The notes beneath the pieces were generated by a model that saw only the letters and a program-made list of their open reading frames with translations, searched no databases and had not been told where the DNA came from. From Hyalella azteca (lineage: Eukaryota; Arthropoda; Malacostraca; Amphipoda; Hyalellidae), in contig NW_025936416.1 of the NCBI RefSeq assembly GCF_000764305.2, forward strand, positions 186,001 to 250,000: 64,000 nt of DNA. Reading direction: 5' to 3'. Each line of letters opens with the position of its first letter. The first letter of the stretch is position 1. Positions 48,563-61,453 of the stretch are shown here, piece by piece. Both the position numbers and the translations under genes were made by a program.

Positions 48563-50300
48563 TTAGCTGCTTTACAAGAAAGCTACGCGCATTTCATTTC
48601 TTCAGTCCTGTTAGGAGAGGTGCGATGCTGTAAAACTGAAAGATAAAGCCTAACCATATATTTATATATCATAATCACTTCAATAAGATTTCTGTCTCGG
48701 CGCTGGTTGATATCGATGTAATTCTGCGGCTCTCTGTCGTATAGGTCATTTCCATAGAAAAAACAACTCATTTAAAATCACAATTAAATTTAGTTTAATT
48801 GTATACATTTTAAATTAATTGTCAATTTAAAGTCACACAATTGTCCATAGGCCTAATTTAGCCCCAGGAATGCACTGGATTGCTCTGCGTTGAGATGCGG
48901 TGAAGTAATTTATAATTCTGGTCTGCTCTATTTCCAATGTTGTTTACGAACATTTACAATCAAGATTACTGAGAATGTTGAGATGGAAATTTCGAATAGG
49001 TAATTGCTCTATGCTCCTCACATTAACCATATTTACTCCCAGTTCCTAATATCTGGAATGAATCTGCAATTGCTATCACTTAACTATGAAGGTTTGAGTG
49101 AATGTCAAGTTAGTGATGCATAATTGAGACAATTAATGACCAATTTTGATCAAGGTGAGCTCCAAATTCTCATGAGGAACTCGGTCAGGGAATTTATTCG
49201 GAATTTCATCATAAAAACTAAACTCATATCTTCAAGTGTCAGTGACGGACTATTTATATTCAAATGCTCAGGCAAAACCATTTTTGCTGAAGGAAATTAT
49301 CTTCTATGTTAGTGTATTTCCCTCCATCTATTTATATACTTCAAATTGATAAATATTTGTGTCTATTATCCCGTGAATATCTCTATCTATGCTTCTCATT
49401 GCGCAAAATTTCAACCCTATATAATTAAAGACAAAGACGTGAGGAAGAATGAATTTCAAATCATTTGAAACTCATCCATTATGTATCGAATATTCTTTAA
49501 TTCCAATAAAAATCAGTAAACCGTCGCCACTTTCCAACAATTAATTGTTGAATGTTAGTTAAATTGTGAGCCGTTGAGTTCTGCTAATAAGACGTGGAAT
49601 CAGGATATATCAGTTTTGAAGACTGTACCTGGATTATGCATAAGCGCGTTATTGTATCCAACTTTCAGTCTCATCTTCACGACTGCTTGAAATTCAAGCT
49701 TGTCGGGCTCCCAATTAGATCGAGTATATATAGCTTGCAATCGCCGTCTCTTCTTGCGAAACTGTCACTTTACTTATGCAAGCGTTGCTTCACCTCGCAT
49801 ACACGGCTATCAGATTGAGTTGATCTAAATTCTTGTTACCGATGAACTTCCAGTTTATAAGATCGATGGTCTCTGACAGACTAGCAGCTTGGCTCTCACT
49901 GCTAATGATTTCATCGTGTCTCTGCAATATACTTGTAACTGTGAGCCGTCGAATCTTCAACTAAAGTCAACATCTTAATTGATGGTGGTTATGAATGACG
50001 TTAAATTTGCCCCTCATTCGCAGATAAATTAATGTTTATCTTGAAACGCATTAATCCTCCCATATGTGATATATGAGTCAGCTGTTGCAAATAAAACTTT
50101 CCCATACTAAATCATTTATCATTCGAAGAAAGAGTCTTTCCTTGACCATTTTTTTTACACTCAATTAATTTTTTTCGTGATTTTCTGAAATACTGATGTT
50201 CTCACTTTTCTTTTCAATACTAATCTACATACCAGCCTTGGGAACAGTTTTATTGTAATAAAGCCTAAATAAACAAACATTGTCAGACGCAGCCTCTACG

Positions 50301-50517
50301 AAAAAAAATATAACTCAGTACTCACTGCAGTGAGTGAGTGACAGAGAGCGCATTTTCTCGTCGACGAAAACTTGAGATCACGGACAGACGGACGGACAGA
50401 CGGACAGACAGACGGACGGACAGACGGACAGACGAACAGACAGACAGACAGACGGACGGACGGACATGGCGAGCACAATAGTGCATTTTTTCCATAAATG
50501 AGAAAATGCGCTAAAAA
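50301..50517 (-). mobile_element. Family A repeat, copy 4
   Basis: Almost identical to copy 3 including the order of core tetranucleotides. Ends 5 bp before the N. Confidence 0.9.
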
Positions 50518-50522
50518 GGTTA

Positions 50523-50523
50523 N
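50523..50523. other. Assembly gap marker (single N)
   Basis: Next contig starts inside a 22-bp satellite, a typical assembly break. Confidence 0.9.
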
Positions 50524-50840
50524 ACATCATATATGGTGAGAGACAACATCATATATGGTGAGAGACAACATCATATATGGTGAGAGACAACATCATATAT
50601 GGTGAGAGACAACATCATATATGGTGAGAGACAACATCATATATGGTGAGAGACAACATCATATATGGTGAGAGACAACATCATATATGGTGAGAGACAA
50701 CATCATATATGGTGAGAGACAACATCATATATGGTGAGAGACAACATCATATATGGTGAGAGACAACATCATGTATGATGAGAGACAACATCATATATGG
50801 TGAGAGACAACATCATGTATGGTGAGAGACAACATCATAT
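50524..50840. repeat. 22-bp minisatellite, about 14 copies (copy 2 of the locus)
   Basis: Unit CATCATATATGGTGAGAGACAA, far more uniform than the array at 24264-24544, with a few GTATG or GATGA variants near the right end. It abuts the N, so its length is not reliable. Confidence 0.95.
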
Positions 50841-51668
50841 ACTTATATGAGACAAAAATCACTATTAGCATTAATCATGAGGCCATGCATTGAGGCATTG
50901 AATCAAATAAACTTAATACTATTATCAATTAACAATCATTTGAACAAATAAAAGTTCAGAGTTTATTGCATTAATTGGTAAGGTTTACTTCATGTCTCAC
51001 TAAACCCATCTGCAATCCAATAAACTGAAAAATTTTTATTTTTCATAAAATTTGTAATGTATTTGAGAAGTATCAATTATTAAAATTTTGATTAAATGAA
51101 GTTAACTCGCAAATCTCTTGTCAGTTATTGATAAAGTCATTTTTTCAATATTATCTTATCATTCGAATTCCTAAAAATGCTAGAATAATAATTTCGCGGC
51201 TGGGATTAAATTTTCGCGCTTGACATAGTTTAGATTTATAGTTTTGTTCCCGCGACCACAATCTTTCCATCTATGGAATGTATAGGTCAGCCTTGTAATA
51301 TCTTTCTCTCACGAATTAAACACTAAAAACTCATAAATTGCTTGAATTGTACAGTGAGCATTCAAAGCTCTTTGGTTAAGCTGTAGGCTCACGCCATATG
51401 AAAACGAGTCTAGAGAACCATCCTGGTCGTGAGCATGTACCCCCTGATTATCCTCCTAAGCCTACACAGATTCTTTTTCGCAGAAAATTATACAAAAAAT
51501 AAACAATAGATTAAAAACATTCCCTGATCCAGTTTCTGAATCTTTGTTTAATTCCATAGAAATTCATGAATTGCTAATCATACCTTCAGCCTCAATGACT
51601 CAAGTTGCAAGCTCTTGACTCTAGCCTTAAGTTGATAAGATCTTCAGTGGATGTTAGTAAAACTAATC

Positions 51669-51790
51669 AAAAAATGCTTCTAAAAACATTATTTTGCACA
51701 TTTCATCGGATGACGAAATCCATAAATAATTATCATTGAAGGTTGATACGCATTGAATAATTACACACGGTCTTATTTTCTTCAACACTG
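51669..51790. repeat. Second copy of the 24545-24690 flank
   Basis: Matches with several substitutions. The copies diverge at TTCAACACTGTTTT, where this one carries a family A insertion. Confidence 0.8.
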
Positions 51791-51793
51791 TTT

Positions 51794-51909
51794 TTAACGC
51801 ATTTTCTCATTTATGGAAAAATGCACTATTGTGCTCGCCATGTCCGTCCGTTTGTCTGCCCCTCTGTCCGTCTGTCTGTCCGTCCGTGACTTTTCATTTT
51901 CGTCGACGA
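51794..51909 (+). mobile_element. Family A repeat, copy 5, truncated by another element
   Basis: Left end AACGCATTTTCTCATTTATGG, short CCGT/CTGT core, then TTTTCGTCGACGA, where a family C element begins. Confidence 0.85.
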
Positions 51910-52085
51910 CAAAAAGTGGCCGGTCGGCACGTGAAAAGAAACACCGTGTCGCCATTTTTATTCTAATTTAACACTAGAAATCCGTAAAACATCTGATAAA
52001 AACGGCGAAACAGTTTATTTTCACGGGGTGACCGGCCACTAGAACGCCAGTGGGACCGTTTTTTCACAGTTTTTTCTAACAGTGT
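51910..52085. mobile_element. Family C element inside family A, with 8-bp near-duplication
   Basis: Matches 45393-45558 of the complete copy but lacks its outer left ~50 bp. It is bordered by GTCGACGA (51902-51909) and GTCAACGA (52086-52093), a possible 8-bp target duplication with one mismatch, as made by hAT-type transposases. Family A sequence seems to continue for only a few bases on the right. Confidence 0.7.
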
Positions 52086-52093
52086 GTCAACGA

Positions 52094-55000
52094 GAATTCC
52101 CAGCTAGATCGTCTCTCACTGTCAACTTTTCAACCATCTCTCTAGCACTGCGCCTTCTCATTTTATTGTAATCAAGATGAATCACTCACCACCTTCCGCC
52201 TTATCGCGCAGCTGATATGTATCGGACCAGTGAAGGTAAATTTCTCATTCTGGACAATAGTCAAGTATATTTTGAAAACGTATTAGAATAATTTTATCAG
52301 GGTTATAAAAAATGCATGAGTAAAATCATGTGGTTTCAGAGGTGAGGCTAGCGTAAAACAGAAACTAAATATTTTGGCCAACGAAAACTACAGCCTTCAA
52401 TGCACTTACTTTATAAAATATTTTTAATGTAACATCAATTTTCACATATTTTTATCAATCAATGATAAAAATAGAAGTGGAAGGAAGATGCACATTTCGA
52501 AATAACAGCGCTCCTTGAACTTGAGGATTTATCCATTTATATCTCCTAACACGAATATATATGGACGCTTACATACTGTGATGGCCGTATAGGCACAAAT
52601 TAATTGCCGTAATGTAAAGTTCTTAAACGACGGCGCATGAAACTCTTCGAATTACAGGTAGTAACGTCGATATGTCTTCAAAATCTTTTAAGTATGGTAT
52701 CCACTCATCGATTCTAATCCAATAATTTGCATGGTCCGAAGGCTATTTCTGTCTGTCTGGTAAATAAAAAGTGGCGGACGTGTTACTTGAATTAAGCAAC
52801 GTACGGGCATCCGAATCTATTATTTCGACAGATGCAAATGGATGCGGAAGATATGCCCATGCACCAGGTAGACTGACAAACCTTGTTTAATTGGAGACTA
52901 CGTGGTTTGTGACACACTTAAAATGAACAGGAATGTGTGATGTGCGCAACAGATCTTATCGTTTCCATCTACAAGCTACACCAACTATATATGGTGATAT
53001 TTCTGTGTAAATTAACTCTACCAGCTGCATATGCTCTTTCATTAGACGATTCCTCAAGAGTTATTTGAAGGTGACGTTCTCCATGATGAATAATGTTCAA
53101 CTAGACGGGTTTCTAGCGCGAGGTACAATAATTAATGATGCAGTACAATTTTTTTCATACATGACCAATGTACCCAATTTTTTGTTAGATTACCTGATGC
53201 GAGTAAAGTAGGATATTGAGAATTTATGACACTTCAGTTTGTGTTAAGTTACTCTCATACAGTTTAAAAAGTTCCTTCATATATATGTCAGATTTAATTT
53301 CATTTTGTTCACATCTACTGCTCTCATCCGTGAACTTATCGTTGGAAATACATTGACCGCAATATCATCATATGCCACATATATAATGCTCATCAGGAAC
53401 GAGTACTTTAACTATCACTCAACGAACTCGATTGCAACAACAGATTTATTCCAGTAACAAGCAGGCTACATTTGCATGCTCTATAATATACTGGGCACTT
53501 TTCATCTTGCATCGAGTAGAAAACCTGATATCCAGTTAGTTAGCTTCCAATCATGAGTATTTTTTTTAGTTAGATGTACGAAATTATTTTGAAAACTATT
53601 TAGGGCAATTAAACAAATATTCCAACTTGTCTTCTTGGCATCGGCCAAGTAGCAAAGACTAAATATGAAGCTATTCACGTAACTATGTTTCATAAATTAA
53701 TTACAAACCTTTAATGTCTGCCAACCTTTTGAGTAAATCGCAAATTTTTCCACTTGACGTGCATATTTTTCAACTTGACGTGGTCAACCTTCAGGTTGAC
53801 CTATCGTTAATTTTTAATAGAGTATTATCCCTAATAAATCTCTAATTGTCGTTGGAAAAACCTGCCTTGTCTTACAATACGTGCGGTGATTATTCAAATC
53901 TGTTTGGAAAGTTTGAAGTATTTTTACTGAATACCCTATCTCCGCGTCATATAAACGTGGCCAAAAAAAACATCTATTTACAACATGAGCAATATTTGGT
54001 TATTAGCAAACTGTAGGGGGCGGAAAGTTCATTGCTCGCGAACTGAGTCAAATCAGTGGGAGTCCAAGAAACCCCAGTTCGCAGCATGCGTCCGGGCGCT
54101 TTAGGCATCAATCTACTCATCCACTTGACAGCTTCTTATTCATGCACAGGCACGTATATGGAGAGATTTCTATCCTGCAAACGCTTCCGTGCTTACCGTA
54201 TCCTCTTATTTAATATCGTAATTTTGATAAAACGTACAACTCAGGGGATGATAAATTTATTCTACTTGTCACCGAATCTCCATATGTGGCATTTTATCGA
54301 AGAGTCCCTTTAAAATTGACGGAATCATCGTGTTAAAGTTCCTATAAGGCTGTAGCCACTAATGCTGAATGAGCGTTCGCTTTATAAGCTCGGCGATTGG
54401 TGTGTAAAGTTGTTCCTAAATAAAAAAAAATGACGATCGAGAGGCCTCACGAAGTGGATGTTCGTCTTTGAAAACAATGAGATCTTTCAGCCTTGAATAG
54501 CATTTGGGAATAATAAAATTAGTTTTCTATCTCAGTTAGCGACTGAAGCGGGGCATCCACTACTCTGCAAGTACATTAGTGAGATGAACATCGTTAGTCT
54601 CCCGCTACGGCGGAGAGAAAAAATTTCCAGGCGAGTTGATAGTGAAACTTTGTTACACTTTTCTTGGTTGATATACGCTTGAAAAAATGCATTCATTATT
54701 AAACGGTAGCAATTGAAGAGAATGGCCCAATGACTTTTTTCTCAATTATGCCGAATGAATCAAAAGAAATGTAATAAAACATTTTGGTATTGAAAAAATT
54801 CTGGTTGCAAGCTCCAACACATTTGTTATTGAATTTCACAAAACGAAAGATCATGTTATTAAATTCAGCTGCTCTAATTTGAGTATTGTTCACTTTTCTA
54901 ATCAGTTCAATTAAATTAAATGTCTTCTGGAACATGAGAATATATATTTAGCTGAAATATTCAATTACTGTTCAACATATTAAGTTGAATACCTGTCTCA

Positions 55001-55198
55001 GGAAATTTATACAACCTGCAACAAAGAATTGCATTTCGCCACGTAACCAATTAATTCAATTTTACTGCCATATCATTTCCCAATCATTTCTAAAATATAC
55101 AATGACAAACTTTTTTAGTATATCAGTTTCTACGGTACACCTCCTTTGATTACAGAAATTTATTAATATTTTCAATGCTAAAACATATCTTTTGTGTT
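52094..55198. other. AT-rich stretch, no supported gene
   Basis: Nothing recognisable. Frames at 53502-53693 (minus) and 54056-54313 (plus) are not supported. Confidence 0.55.
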
Positions 55199-55555
55199 AT
55201 ATAGCGCTGTTATGTAGAGATCGTGACGGGAAGCGATATAGCGTTGTTATGTAGAGATCGTGACGGGAAGCGATATAGCGTTGTAATGAAGAGATCGTGA
55301 CGGGAAGCGATATAGCGTTGTAATGAAGAGATCGTGACGGGAAGCGATATAGCGTTGTAATGAAGAGGTCGCGACGGGATGCGGTATAACGTTGCAATGC
55401 AGAGATCGTGAGGGGATGCGATATAGTGTTGTAATAGTGTTATGGTGATGGGAAGCGATATAGTGTCATAATAAAATGATCAAAACTTGAAGCCATATAA
55501 TGTTGTAATAAAGAGATGGTGACGGGAAGCATTATAAGGTTGTAATAAAGTCATA
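55199..55555. repeat. 37-bp minisatellite, about 9-10 copies, decaying rightwards
   Basis: Unit GCGTTGTAATGAAGAGATCG continued by TGACGGGAAGCGATATA. The first four or five units are almost identical, and later ones lose bases and change length until about 55555. The unit length equals that of the array at 9597, but the sequence is unrelated. Confidence 0.95.
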
Positions 55556-58043
55556 GCTCGCTAATTCGTTGCTCTTCTCTCTCATATACCGCCCGGAGTC
55601 GCCCCTCGGGGCGTGATTGATACGCTGCTTGCGAACAGAGATCGGTCTTCCTGCCCATCTGCGAGAGTCAAAATATACAAAACACTTTCACTCGCCCTCG
55701 TCTTGACTGAACAAGTCATAAAAAGGGACTCATTATTCACATTTGCCTTACTTAGTTAGTACAAATATAGGTATGAATATTATGAAATTTCTGGGATTAC
55801 GTAACCAACCGCAGAAGGCCTTAACTGGAGTAAAAAATATTTTGTCTCAAGATGCAATATTCCAAAATTGTTGTTCGAAACTTAAATCATCAAGACTATT
55901 CAACAGCCCCTATCATTGTGGTCCAATCGTAGTTCTGATTCACTTCAGACATGATTTATTATCAAATGGTACTCTAAGGAGGGGTAAAACATTGCCGATT
56001 AATATTAAAATTATAATTGCATGAACATTTTTTTGTAGCTTTCTTATGCAAAATATGATTCTGAAGGGCTAGGATTGTGTGTATTATTTACGGCTAGTAT
56101 TGATATGCGGTATATTACTGCGACAACTTCAGAATTTTTCCTTTACCTCTGTCATGAATTTTTTTATAAACATTTTTACCGGTGGCAATCATACGACAGT
56201 ATTTATTGCCTTCATTTTTGCTTTCAGGAGGATGATAAAAAAGTAACGCTGAAAATAGCTTGCAACACCGATTGATAATCTAATGAACAAGGTGCTTCAG
56301 GTGATACCTCAGCCGATGCATATCATTACGTTGCTGAATGATACCAATTGTATTGTCTCTGCAATGAATGCTCGTTCCATTAATATCAGACTCATTCTTC
56401 ATAATTTTTTTCCCATCTGATTCAACGCAAGTGAATTGACAGCTAAGAACGAATTACTGTGCTTTAAAACACAGAAGCTGAACTTGCCTACGTCTTGTTG
56501 TACTACAGTGCATTTAAAAAAATGTAGAGTTTAGGCGCTTACATATTTCAAGACATATTTAAACAACCTTACTTGTGCTACAACCATGAATTACAAAAAT
56601 CAATTATTACCAATTGTTAATCAACTATCAATTTTCGTTCAAAAACTCATGGAATAAACTAAATTGTGGTTGATACTGTCAATAGTAATCTATATATGTA
56701 AAAAAATGTAGCATCGATACCGTTGATTGAAAATTTGTGTCGATTTCTTGGATAACTATAAGCTGGAATGAAATCTTTTTAACTATCCTGTAAGATACTC
56801 TCCGAAATGCGCTGAGAAGAGTTCATTTCATTTTATTTCATTGTCGTGTGTCCATTTTTTGAGAAAAATAAAACCCTCGTTAATTGCGCACAACCTGAGC
56901 TGCGAGTTTTTTTTGTGATTTTTGTATTCAAACATGAACAATATACGCTTAAATTTTATTTATCGGGGTGTACCATTACTCATGAGCATAAAAATTCATT
57001 CTAATGAAAAAAATCATCCAATAATTGCAACCTTCGCCTGATACGTACGTTATTTGATACGTATACTATACGATGATCCATCCTTGGTATTTGGTATTCA
57101 TGACGCATGCATATGCTTGACTGAATTTAGCCACATTATTCAGCCTATTTCGACTCCAAGTAAACAGCTGTGCTCTGGAAACAATTCATACGCAATATTC
57201 TCTGAGCTTTGATTCATGGTTATTGTCAAGCAATAGAGCAACTCATGTAAACAAGCGACCGCTTGGTCGGCTAAGGTCTCCCGCAAATTAATGAATCAAT
57301 TAGGCTGCTCATAATGAGACCACTGCGTACGTGGGATGGGACGTGCGTAGTATGGTAAATCATGAACACTCATCGTAGGTCAAGACCTCTGCTCTTGTTT
57401 TCCTAATATTGAATAGCCTATAACTATAATATTGAATAGCCTGTAATTATATTATTGAATAGCCTAATATAATAGCCCTTTCATGCGGACTTGGAGGCGA
57501 GTAACAGATAAGAACCGAAATCTGTGCATCGCGTAATTCGTGATTGAAACAGAGAAATGTGATAACTATTTAGTGATTAATAAATGACTTGCATCGCCGT
57601 TGTTTACGTGAACAATGTAGGGTCTATTTCAACACAGAATCGATTTATTTCGCATGTATAGGTAATACTTCATTTATGGTCAACTTGTATCGTCCTTTAT
57701 GATGAGTATGTATAATTGTTAAAGTTATTTATTGTTTCAATATTAATTAATTTTGTTACATTTTTTAATGTCCACAAATTTTATTTATGAAGGGAATGTC
57801 AGATTGCAACAATTTTCTAGCGTTTAAGAAAATGAAATTATGGATGTATTCGTGCTCACAACAAATTAAAACTATTTTTAGCTTCGAAAATTCATTCAAG
57901 CACGCTAAATGTACAACGTACTGAACGTGCAATTTTGCGTTGTAGGAGCGATCGAGTTACATTTAGATTACTGAGGAGTTTCCCAATAACGCCCAATTTT
58001 CTTCAACTTTTCTAGGGAATTTCCATCGCTGTTTACTTAGAGT
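55556..58043. other. Non-coding stretch
   Basis: No supported gene. ATTGAATAGCCT occurs three times at 57411-57462 as a short tandem repeat. Confidence 0.55.
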
Positions 58044-58534
58044 GTAAACCACCAGTACTGAGTGTGATGATGAACGTTTTAATACGAATTAAGCCATCCG
58101 TAATCGATGAAGACATTGTGCAGTCTTCATTGTGCAAATTTTTTCTCCGACAAAACCTTTACAAAAAATTATAACTCTGTACTCATTGCAGTGAGTGACA
58201 AGGAGCTCATTTTCTCGTCGACGAAAACGTGAAGTCACGGACGGAAAGACAGACGGACTACGTCGGCTCTGCAGCCGGCGACGGCCTGCTCTATTCCCTG
58301 CCCTAAATTTTAACTGGGGTAAACCACCAGTACTGAGTGTGATATTAAATATTTTTAATACGAATTAAGCCGTCCGTAATCGATGAAGACCCATTTGTTG
58401 ATTGTGCAAATTTTTTGCCCGACTGAACCTTTACAAAAAATTATTACTCTGTACTCATTGCAGTGAGTGACAAGGAGCTCATTTTCTCGTCGACGAAAAC
58501 GTGAAGTCACGGACGGAAAGACAGACGGACGGAC
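58044..58534. repeat. Direct duplication, 275-bp spacing, each unit with a family A copy
   Basis: GTAAACCACCAGTACTGAGT starts at 58044 and 58319. Both copies continue through ACGAATTAAGCC and TCCGTAATCGATGAAGAC into a family A repeat. The first family A copy breaks off at about 58259 and is followed by ~59 bp of GC-richer unique DNA. Confidence 0.88.
58161..58259 (-). mobile_element. Family A repeat, copy 6, truncated
   Basis: Has the ACTCATTGCAGTGAGTGAC palindrome and the GACGAAAACGTGAAGTCACG segment, then stops inside the tetranucleotide core. Confidence 0.85.
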
Positions 58535-58590
58535 GGACATGACGAGCACAATAGCGCCTTTTTTCCATGACTGAGAAAATGCGCTAAAAA
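58436..58590 (-). mobile_element. Family A repeat, copy 7
   Basis: Complete copy with a short core (GACGGACGGACGGACATG) and the end GAGAAAATGCGCTAAAAA. It shares the GGAGCTCATTTTCTCG variant with copy 6, which supports copies 6 and 7 arising by local duplication. Confidence 0.88.
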
Positions 58591-61308
58591 TATGTTTTCA
58601 TATTAAACAGTGCGCAACTGTGTTTTTCTGCTTAACTGTATATCATTCGTTTTTGTTGGTGGCCGCTGACTGCTTCTGCCATAGACGATTAAGATTTCTT
58701 CAGAACCTCATTAAGCTCCTTTATTTATTTAGCCATTTAACGCAGCTGATGAAGCATGCTAATATCTCTGTGTAGCCATAGATTCTATATAATCTAAGAG
58801 TGATGATAAAAATATTCATGTAGAGATGAATAAATTGTTACCGAACATGCCACTCGCACGCACAGTTAATCAAACGATGGGCGAGCAGTAATGATCTAGA
58901 AGCCAAATAAATAAATCGATTCAAAAATTTCGTGACATTATTTACTTGTGCCGGTGAAGTTCTCGCATTTGTATCCTTTATTTTTATACTGTATATTTTC
59001 TAGATTTACAGAGCGTAGAAATAACGAGGTCTAAACGCAGTCCGAAAAAAGCATGCTGAAAATTTGTTTTACTATAGTCTCAGTTGTATTTTGTTTGAAC
59101 GAGTTTCATGAAATTAAATCTAACATATTTTATTTCAATCTAGATGACTTTTCACTTTTTGCAATAAATTCGAAATAAATTGGATGCCTGCCAGCTAACG
59201 TAATTGCGGATGTTCATTCCGCATAATATGCCATTTCTTCCCTGTTGGCTATTCCAGTCATTATATGTATAATAAAGTTACAAGTGCTTTAACAACTAAT
59301 TCTATAACAGCCGAAAAAATTATCTCAATCGAGCAAACGTCATGGTTAGCCTGATTAGTTCGAATTTTAATTTACATTTGCGAGCAAAACTGCTTAGAGT
59401 TAATTTAAATTTGACGATAAAATAAACTTTTTGGCAAATCTATTTATCATTATTTATTCCCTGGTGAAAATTTATCGTTCATTTTAATTACATTCGATAC
59501 AGAGGTAAATTCCATCACAAGGTTTTTAAACAACCTTGAAATCTGGAAGGCTCCACACAAAATAAAGTTATACCACTTATATCGGTCTTTACGATGTACC
59601 AACAAACAGGAAAGAATTTACATTTCAATTGACTGATATCCTACTAAAGTCGATCACACCGAAGAAAATTCTAATCTCCGCTTGGCTTCTCACGGAAAGT
59701 AATTCACTGTTAGCCCTTTTGAGGGAGGAATGTATGTAAAGATGAAGTCCTTATTTGCACAGCATCATATCTTGCGAGCCATCGCTATATAAGCTGCAAT
59801 ATTCTGTTGCACTTCACGCAGTTAAAGAACGTAAATATTCTGAGGTGGGGTGTTCAAGTCTGCAATTTGTCCTGATGAAAATTGCCAGACATGCAATCCG
59901 GGACCGCCTGCCTGTAAGGTTGCATCGCCACAGCTGGTGAACACATATCGCCATTGATATTCATAACACAATTATTGCCATCAGTGTTGCTCTAAAAATG
60001 TTTGGCTAATCGAAACTTCATTACAAGTTCCATGATGTTGGGGCCTTGTCAGGCTCTTTGGGTTATAAGAGTTCAGATATTTAGTCATATAATTCAGTAA
60101 AAGAATTCAAGAGGTCTCTTACACCTGTGTTAAGTTGTCATTAAAGAATCTCATTAGCATATGAAATTATATTGGGATTTTTTAAGGGTTGCACTGCTTA
60201 ATTGTCGTGCAACGCAGTCGAAAAATATGTTCGATATAAGTATTATAAGGCCATGAAGTGCCTGATGTTATCTTGGGGTGAATCGCTCCAATTTTCGGAA
60301 TTGTTCTATTTAATCCCGATAACTTCTTCAATTTTAAGCACAGTGAATTAGATCGAGAATATTTAGTACTTTGCGACATAATGTCGTAAAAATCGTATTT
60401 AGAAATAACACATCACGAATCCAAGCAAATGTTAGATTCGTCAGTTGAAATGTAAGTGACCATCTAATCTCAGTCCAATAAGAACTATCCTTAATTCCTC
60501 CACGCTTTCATGTTGATGGTTTGTCCAATTTTAACAAAACAACAGCATTCGAAAACTTAAAGTTTTTGAAGTTTATCAGGCGGTAAGTTAAGTTTAAAGT
60601 TTATCAAGCGGTAAGTTAAGTTTAAAGTTTTTAAAGTTTTAAAGCTTTTAAAGTTTATCAAGCGGTAGCCAGTTTGAAGTCGTGACCGAGATTTGCGGAT
60701 GTGAGCTGCTGCATTCCAAAATAAAACAGAACACCGCTGATGCGTCCGTGATGTTTCCATGCAATATCGCGCACGATTTCATTTCATGGAAATTGTGTGC
60801 GTGAAGCGAGGGCTCCTTCAGTTTAGACTTACCAATTTTAGTCGTTTTTCCAACTATGAAATTTCATATCTGTTGTCCACATTTTCATATTTTCATTTCG
60901 TACGCATTTAACTAAAGACCTTCATTTAGTTTCATTCATTCATTGTACCTTAATTCAGTGTGACTTTTTCCGTTTTTCCTCTACTTTTTTTAATCTATTC
61001 GACTAATTATCTATTCAACCTATTTATTTTAATATGTCACTTCCAATGAAGATACAATGCGTAATTCCTTATACCTATCATCTCACAAATGCATGAAAAA
61101 CCATCACAAAAATGTTGGTTTTTCTTTCTCGAGCTCCGGTCGCCTTGTCTTACTTTGGCAGCGATAAAATCTTCCATTTGGGCTGAAGGATGAGGATCAG
61201 GATATAGATAACTCTTGGACCGGATCAAAGCTAACCGTTACAGCCGCCGTACGTAGCGCGAGGACTCAAGGAAAGCTCCCCGCGGAGCCAACGTATATCT
61301 ATATACGA
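58591..61308. other. AT-rich stretch, no supported gene
   Basis: Short tandem units AAAGTTTATCAAGCGGTA recur at 60565-60668. Exon-like but unassigned frames: plus 59755-59940 and minus 61037-61228. Both lie in GC-richer patches, have no true ATG start, and carry internal GTAAG donor-like sites. Confidence 0.5.
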
Positions 61309-61453
61309 GAAAAATATAACTCAGTACTCACTGCAGTGAGTGACAGAGAGCGCATTTTCTCGTCGACGAAAACGTGAAATCACGGACGAACAGACAGACG
61401 GACATGGCGAGCACAATAGTGCATATTTTCATAAATGAGAAAATGCGCTAATA
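61309..61453 (-). mobile_element. Family A repeat, copy 8
   Basis: Complete short copy: AACTCAGTACTCACTGCAG at the left, a minimal core (GACGAACAGACAGACGGAC) and the end GAGAAAATGCGCT. Confidence 0.88.

Larger units (their letters stand above)
47810..50517. repeat. Block B, copy 2
   Basis: Homologous to 29972-31501, with an extra segment at about 48325-49310 that contains a family B copy and a frame at 49124-49312, and another extra segment at 49896-50300. Confidence 0.85.

Noticed and set aside
50296..50478. Minus-strand frame with PSVRPSVCPSVRPSV
   Set aside because: Translation of the CCGT/CTGT core of a family A repeat, not a gene. The same applies to the frame at 58355-58549.
54056..54313. 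85-codon plus-strand frame in a GC-richer patch
   Set aside because: Non-ATG start and no recognisable motif; not supported.
55197..55397. Minus-strand frame with repeated RYTASRRDL-like units
   Set aside because: By-product of the 37-bp minisatellite.
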